Assembly: GCA_024362935.1 (NCBI GenBank)
Contig: JANCRA010000016.1
Coordinates: 19,823,165-19,887,164 of the forward strand
Reading direction: 5' to 3'
Origin: Setophaga petechia
Taxonomy: Eukaryota > Chordata > Aves > Passeriformes > Parulidae
DNA length: 64,000 bases
Part shown: positions 57,201 to 64,000 of the stretch, piece after piece
Numbering within the stretch: position 1 is the stretch's first letter
Layout of the letters: each line of letters opens with the position of its first letter
Notes under the pieces: model-generated
Seen by the model: only the letters and a program-made list of their open reading frames with translations
Databases searched by the model: none
What the model was told of the DNA's origin: nothing
Program-made: the position numbers and the translations under genes

Positions 57201-59074
57201 CATAACTCGTTCAGTCTCATCTCATGGGTGTTTCTCTGTACACTCTGCCAGAACTAATTTCACGGTTTTAAAACAACTCCTGGTACAAAAGGAATACGTA
57301 ATGAGTTGCCGTGAGATATGATTGTTTCCCATCTGAGAGATAGAAAGACCTGTAGCTCTCCAGGACTTATTAGAAATCATTTCTCAATTAAGTGTGGGAT
57401 GTATAGCTCAACAAAGGCTGTGTGGTTCCTCTTGAATGCATCAGGGTTTGACTGAGCAAAGCAGGCCTTCTGCAGGCACTTGAGATGCTCTTCCCCCTCC
57501 CTTCCCCTCTTTTCTCCACTAGTTTATAAATTCAAAGAGACCGTAAGCTTGTGTAGACAAAAACCACTGACCTGGCATGGTCTGTCTTATCCTGCCTTCT
57601 AAATCCCTGTCAAATCTTCGAGTTTGGAAACAGACAAAGCTTTCTGGTGCTGTCAAAAAAGTCATCTTTGAGAAAGGAAGCAGCATCCAAACTGTCAAGA
57701 CCAATACTTGCTCCCTCTCAGCCAGTGACGTTTCACTCCTGAAGCCTGCATAGCAATAAACTCCTGACTTAGTTCCCAAAGCCAGAGCCTGCACAAAGTG
57801 CTGGCAAAAGCAGAGTCCAGGGGAAGAAAGTTGGATGGAATTGGATGGGGGAAAGCAATCTCTTCATTTTAACATTAGATAGGTACAGAGAGATAAATTA
57901 CATTCTCCCCTTCTTAAAAGGCAGAAGGTCATGTCATACACCCCCTCCTCAGCATTGTACACAGTGGGGAGTGCTTCAGAAAGTGTGCCTAGGGTGTAAA
58001 ACAGCAGCTCATGGCACATCTAACCCTAGTGTGAAACACAGCCTTTGGGGTTGTGAAATTGAAAAAAAGAAAAGGAAGAAAAATGTTTTGATTGGTTAAT
58101 TGTTGCAGAGACAGTGGACCATAAGACCACTCTTCCCACCTCTGCATTTCAGGCAGACATGAACCAGAGCTCAAGTTCAGTTTGATAGCTCTGGCAAGGT
58201 CTCCTATCACTGTTTGAGGCAGGAAGTCACAGGGGACTTAACTGGCTAATGTTTGCCCAGGTCTTTCCAAGTCATAAAGTGAGATTTATTTCCAAGTATC
58301 AGAGCCACTTCAGTTCAAATGAGTTAAAGTAGCCTTAAACACTAAGGGAAATTTATGAGGATCTTTGGACCTCCAAAACACTTGAGTAAAGTAAAATTTC
58401 AGCACTGTAAAAATGTGATTTGAAACAGAAACGTGGATGGATTGAGAGGGATCTCCCCCAGCACAGCCCATGGTGTTACTGTGCAGCTGGGAGCTCTGTC
58501 ATTTCACTCAGCAGTCCTGAATGGAAAATTCAGTGTGATGATTCACTGTTTTCTACATCTCCTTGAGCTGGGAGCATAGAAACAAGGCAAAGATTCCTTG
58601 GTCTGTCCCACTGTCTGCCCTCCTGCTCTCTGGGGAGGGTTGGTGTGGGTTTCCTGTTTGTGGCTGGAGGAGGGTGCTGGGCAGGAGCAGAGCTGCATCA
58701 TTGCTGTGCTGCCAGGTGCCCATCCCAGGCACTGCTGAGGCTTTGCTTGCAGGGAAGGGTTACAGTGCTCTGTCCTCTGGGCAGAGGTGGTGAGTGACAT
58801 ATGATGAGGTGGCAGGATGCATGAAATAATTTAGATTAACCTCTCAAATTTTCTGTAACAGCAGTGCTGGAAGTCCTGCTATTTCTTGGAAGAAATCCAA
58901 GAACAAATTTCCATGCTTCTTATCCCAAACTCACTAGTGATGAAGGAAATTTTACTTCAGTAAAAATCATCTGTGTCCCAATAGGAAATATACCTTTTTA
59001 TAGGAATTTTTTTTTCACTTGCAAAACCTGTCATTTTTAATGTGGGAAGGAGCCAGATGATGTGAGGCACAAAC

Positions 59075-59310
59075 ACACATTGATTCTCTTTTTAGAAAAC
59101 CAGTGAGAATAGGGATGCAAATTAGTTCACTATACAGTTCTAATTAATCAGCCTCTCTTCTCTTTTCTTTATTCCAGTTACCTTGAATTAGAAGTCATGT
59201 TATCCTTTGGGCTCTGACTGACTTAATGTTTTAGAAAACTGCCAGCTCGTAATCTGACAAGGAAGTCAGCGAGGGTCAATCCTCTTTGTATTGCAGTTAC
59301 TCCAAAACAA
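59075..59310. promoter_or_regulatory. Possible conserved non-coding element
   Basis: The stretch contains GGGATGCAAATTAG (octamer), TTCTAATTAATCAG (homeodomain), and CCAGCTCGTAATCTGACAAG and GTCAGCGAGGGTC with retained CpGs. There are no simple repeats. The motif mix resembles vertebrate developmental enhancers. This is inference only. Confidence 0.27.
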
Positions 59311-61309
59311 TGACTGATTTTAGTTAGAGAGGTATTTCAGGGCTATTTTCCTTCTCATATTTCAAAGCACAGCTGAAAATAAAGTGAGTGTGCCCTGAGA
59401 GACTGACTGTAACATATGTTGAAGGAATGTTCTATAAAGATAAACCAAACATTTCCCCAGCATTAGCTGTAGATGCAATCTAGATTGGATTATGCTGTTG
59501 ACCTGTCCAAGACTCAGAGATGTCTGAGCTGGAGGGGTTTTTTGGTGGTCTGTTTTGCAGGGGAAGGAGAAGGAAAGATTGTGGTAGAGTAAGCAGAAAA
59601 TTATTCAGCAGTTCCCTGTTACGTTCATTAAGAAGGCAGAGTGAGGCACTGAACTGTTATTTCAGTCAAATCTTTGTTTCATTTGTGTCAGTATTTTGTA
59701 AATAATTAATATGACATTTTAAGTTGACTTGTTTCCCAAAATAGCTGGAGTACAATAATAAACTGCACTGCAGTCATTAGAAATAGCTATAATACCATGT
59801 CCTGTTTTGAAATTATTTTTCACTTACCAGTCAGGCTGGATATTAGTGCTTCTAGGTAGGAGTTTATTAACTGTATTTGCTCTTTGAAGAGAAAAGAGCT
59901 CCTCATAAAGGTGACTTCAACAGCAAAGGAACATTTCACAGCAGTAGCCAATTTCCTCAGGGAACAGTGCCATGATTTCCCAGTGCAGTGTAGATCTGCT
60001 CTTCTGCTCAGAGGCAGGGGCAGGAAAGCACAGGAAGCCATGGAGACAGAGACAATTTCAAATGTCACACAGATTTTAGCTGCATCAGTGCCAAGGGCAG
60101 TTCCTGGGGCAGCCAGAAAACCATGGAGGTGAACAGGGCCCAAATCAAAGCTCTCCAGCTAACCAAAGCCCAGGAAAGCTCTTGAAGTTTTCCCAGGACT
60201 TTTCCTCAGGAAAGGAACATGGAGCAGGAGCTACTGAGTGCTCCTCCAGGACCTCTGAGGTCTTCCTTGTCTGCTTCCAGGGGAGCTGCTCGTGCTCATG
60301 ACCCTGTGCCCTTTGGGAGTGGAAAGGTTCCTGCTCCTGAAGCATCTGTCCCAATGGTCAAGGTGGCTGAGGAGCAGGGAGAAAGCATTAGAGGATCACT
60401 CAGTGGCACAGCCCAACTCCAAGATGGAAAAGATGACATTAACCTACAGGCAGGAGTGGCAGAGTGCTACTCTATGAATTTTGCTCATTTATTAAATGTC
60501 TGTGAGATTTTTGCAATGCAGCCCAGTTGAACTTGCTAACATTTTTTTGAACCTCAGACAGAAGATTAGATAAAGCCCAAAGGAAGATGTATTCTGCACA
60601 CTTAAATGGTGTTCAATTCATAATTAGCTTTAGTGAAGGCTTGACTTTGGCCAGTTGAGCAGAGACAGGATACTTTATTTTTGGAGCTAAGGTCTTCACC
60701 TCACTACTGTGGTGCAACATTCTGGAAAAGCTGGCAAGGATTGATGTGCATGGCCAGCTTTTATGTGTTCAAATTAACTCGTATGAACACTTACTATTCT
60801 GGCTACTGTGGGGTCACTGATGCTTTCAAACAGCACTGAAGGGTCACTGCTAGACTCTGAATAAAATCCCAGGCTCCCAGAATTTTTCTTCTGTGTTCTT
60901 ATTCATATATTAGAATTTCAGGGTCTTTCATATGTTCTGCCTTCAAATTTGACTCATGCTCAGAGTCCACAAAAAAAGGACTGCTCAGCTAAATATTGCC
61001 AGTGAAAAGAGCAGGAAAATCTTTTAAGTTCTATTCTCTAACACAGTCGTTTTGTCCCTCCCCACCTTCCTGACCCCTTTTTCTTTTTCTTTCTAAGTCA
61101 TGAGAAATGTTACCACCACCTCTAACTTTTCTTGGCCAATTGCAGAATAAGTTTTAATTTTAATACCCCTCTCAAGCTATAACATTTAAGGAAATACAGG
61201 TTACAAACTGTGTATTTTTTTTCCTAGTGCCGACAGGGGAAAGTAATTTCTCATTCTCTTTCTTTTCCTCTTTCCGCTTTGGGATGCCAGCCTTGCAAAT
61301 CAATATTTC

Positions 61310-61880
61310 ATTTTGAAGAAGCCATGTTTGATGCCAGTTCTACTTATTTGCTTTGCAGTCACTGCAGTAATTCTTTGTAGCTCTGTCAGTATGTAAATTA
61401 AACCAAGCATAGATAGCTTTGTGTTGCTTAATGTTCAGCTGATAAAAATTAATGTGGTGTGAAATGAGCATTTTATCTGAGTGCAGATACAGTGCCGGAG
61501 TTAATTAGACTGGCAGAGCAAAACGTTATTAAACATACAGGGCCCTGATCATCAAGAGCTGGGTGAACCTCAAAAATGTGGGTTTGGGTGGGCAGTGTAA
61601 TGTAAATTGAGTGAGGCAGGCTCAAAGCAAACACGCTGGGAATGGTGCAGCACTTCAGCAATAAGACATGACAGACAGAGCAGCAGTGCTGATGAATGCA
61701 CGCCTTGGGTGCACAGGGTAAGGTCCAAGGCAAGCCAAGTGCTCCCAGCACGCTTGGGAAGTGCATTAATCAGCATTAACACATGATCTACAATGTCTTA
61801 TTGTCATTAAACATTGCCATATCTCGAGTTCAGAACTCGGTGACAGTTAAATGATCAGTAAGCCAAATCAAATAAAGTAG
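61310..61880. promoter_or_regulatory. Candidate conserved non-coding block
   Basis: The block carries GGAGTTAATTAGACTGG, TTAATGTTCAGCTGATAA, AGTGCATTAATCAGCATTAA and TGACAGTTAAATGATCAG, with isolated CpGs kept in an AT-rich setting (AAACACGCTGGG, ATATCTCGAGTTC, GAACTCGGTG). GTTCAGAACTCGG-type palindromic words and several homeodomain and GATA cores occur in 570 bp. Its texture is the most enhancer-like in the right third of the window. Conservation cannot be tested here. Confidence 0.35.
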
Positions 61881-64000
61881 CAAAACATTGAATTCAGCAT
61901 AAGTTATTTCAGTAAAAGTATTTTCATACATTCACTTAGCTCTCTTGAAAGACTGCCTTGCAGCACTGGTGTATACATTGCAATTTTCTCTAATTAAAAC
62001 AAAAAAGAACTAATAAAGAGATCTTTTTTTCTATATACTAAATATATCCTGTAAGTTTTGGCTCACTTCATCTGTTGTCTGAATATGGAGCCTATTTTGA
62101 TATTTATGAAGAGAATCAGTTGCATTGTAATAATGCCATGAAAAGCTGGGTTGGATACAAGCAAACAGGCCTCTACTTTTGCTGCTGTGATAGGTGAGTT
62201 TGGAGCAATGTCCTCAGGCAAAATGTCAATCTAATGCTTTAGCCAGTGAAACCCACAACAATTTATGTTTTTTGGACCACAACATTTCCTAACATGTAAT
62301 TGGAGGCTTTGGGCTGTGGTGTTTATTTGAAGAGGTGGGAAGCTCTGAGTGATGTTTAAACAAACCTACAAGCCAACCCCCAGAATGTCAGGTGCTTCTG
62401 TGGCACTCAGGTCTGAAGGACTCTGGAGGCAGAACCCATCACCTGAGAGGAAACCCTGCTGAAGAGTTCTCTGGAAGGAGCAGCTGGCACTGGGGTGGGT
62501 GGATCCTACTGGGCAGTAGAGCTCCAAGAATGCTTTTCTGCCTCCCTGTGAGCCCTACAATGCTGCTGAACAACCTCACTTCTACTTCCTGCCAACCTCT
62601 CTTGGTAAGCCTGGGAGTCTGATGCATTTTTACCTGGGCCTTCATCCTCGTGATACTCAAATAAACAGCATTTTCACAAATCTGATGTTTCCCTGCAATG
62701 CAGATGATCTGTTTAATGCATTTCATCTGTTTGTCTTTTACTTCCTGTGCTTATATGTACTATATATGTTTATGCTCCAGTACTTCACCTTAAACGAGGA
62801 GGCCTTCTGTTCTTCAGTTGTTAGTTCTTTTGTCTTGTGCTGGTCTGATGCCCAAATGTTCCTCCAAATTGGTGGCATTATTTCCCTCTCAGCACCTTCA
62901 TATTGCAAATTGTTGTCATGGGGCTTGCAAAATATAATGCCCCATTGTCCCTTGGGTTTCTTCTGCAGGTGAGGTGATGGGTGGGCTCTGAGAAGCCCCT
63001 TTATGAGAAGCCCCTTGTGCTTTTGCATCACATAATAGTCAGTGAGAGTCCTACTTCACTGCTTTGGAATATTTCTGAGCAGTGCACACAGTAGAGTCTG
63101 AACATTAGGAGCAGACAGCAGGAGCTCAGTTGCTGTTCTTAAAGCTATTAAAACCTGGCAGAGGGTGGTCAGTACCTCCATGGGTGCACAAACTGATATC
63201 CCTTATTAACTACATCATTGCTGGACACTGACTGAAACTCCCTGGCATAACTGAAGAATTTAAACTTTTTGGCTGAGTCTCAAAGGATCAGTGAAGGTGA
63301 CCAAATACTCTGAATGTTATACTGAAACCTCACAACAGGAGGCCTCAAGGGGACTTCCTCTGTGTGCCCATTACTTTTAGGTGTGTTTGTGAGAAACAAG
63401 ATGATGGGAGGTGTCTTGGTATTCCTATGCACTGCTTTGTCCTCCTTATCCCTTAGTGGTTGTCAGATAAAACCCAAATCTCCACTTATTTCAAGTATTT
63501 ATTATTTGAAAGAAGCACTGTAAATTCCCTTCCTGTTTTCAACAGAGTTTTAACACTCCAGAAGTTGGATTGTGTAGTTTCAAAACCCCTGCCATTGCTC
63601 TCTCCCCTTCAAATGTCACAATTTGGTGCTGTACCCCTGTTAGATCCTTGGAGAGCTGCACATTGCTGCTGGCTGCTTCTGTGATGGGCACGGAGTCAGG
63701 CAGGTTACTCCTGTTCACAATTTCTGCTGTGCTCTGTAAAATTCAAGTGCAGCATTCATTACTGTCCTAACCAGGAATGAAGGAATTTGCCAGATCAGAA
63801 ACAGCTCCTTGCTAACCTGGACTGATCAGTGTGCTGGGTCCTATTGAGTTCCTCCATTCCTTTTTTTACCTTATTGAGAGCTACTCAGTTCTTTGAGGAG
63901 TTCCATTTTACTTAATACTATTTTCTTTATGTCCTTCAATTTGATTTTTTTTTCTCAATTTTCTTTGATTCATTCTGTCCTGTCCAGGGGCTTCAGTGCA

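Larger units (their letters stand above)
54270..64000. other. Unique AT-rich non-coding DNA to the window end
   Basis: No gene is recognised. T runs are at 54965-54977 (13) and 55978-55988 (11). GC-richer patches lie at 58600-58790 and 60190-60420; the 103-107 codon frames at 59820-60530 have no domain. Two stretches that look conserved are listed separately. A segment at 62390-62680, ending near an AATAAA at about 62661, could be an old exon or repeat but cannot be assigned. Confidence 0.62.

Noticed and set aside
1..64000. tRNA, rRNA and known microRNA genes
   Set aside because: Looked for conserved tRNA box words and several familiar miRNA sequences by eye; none found. A computed scan could still find divergent ones.

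Overview
The window reads as non-coding chromosomal DNA from a passerine bird. The evidence is a complete solo long terminal repeat (9519-10131) of a type I recognise from songbird genomes, flanked by a 5-bp target-site duplication; a CR1 LINE 3' tail of passerine type (about 52619-52690); very few other interspersed repeats; and AT-rich DNA broken by compact CpG islands and GC-rich minisatellites. The family names come from memory and were not searched.

I found no protein-coding gene I can support. Every long open frame (up to 656 codons) lies in a tandem repeat or CpG island, where stop codons are absent for compositional reasons and several frames are open on both strands. The stretch is most likely intergenic or intronic.

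Layout. 1-3430: unique AT-rich DNA with one probable ancient repeat near 2.87 kb. 3441-3754: a 10-bp repeat, then five identical 48-bp units. 3755-9518: unique DNA. 9519-10131: solo LTR. 10.8-11.5 kb: a block that looks conserved. 12.93-13.72 kb: CpG island A, with a combined MEF2/TATA element and a 40-bp minisatellite. 16.78-17.40 kb: CpG island B, with a TISU-like start context, a 43-bp minisatellite with 86-bp higher-order structure, and a strong CTCF motif. 17.98-20.53 kb: two hairpins and a pair of related 95-bp segments. 24.76-25.76 kb: about 27 units of a 35-43 bp minisatellite carrying E-box motifs. 31.86-32.22 kb: 11/12-bp and 34-bp repeats. 33.69-35.44 kb: a large TG-rich minisatellite with an exact 527-bp internal duplication. 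43.5-44.27 kb: CpG island C with a G-quadruplex-prone 22/32-bp minisatellite. 50.9-52.9 kb: a hairpin, a short duplication and the CR1 tail. 53.20-54.27 kb: a 15/21-bp TG-rich minisatellite. 54.3-64 kb: unique DNA with two blocks that look conserved.

If the window works as a unit, the most plausible roles are regulatory: two or three CpG-island promoters of unknown transcripts, a CTCF site 3.9 kb from the MEF2/TATA element, and a repeat array loaded with E-box and nuclear-receptor half-site motifs. The eight main minisatellites cover about 5.3 kb (8%) and are the dominant unusual feature.
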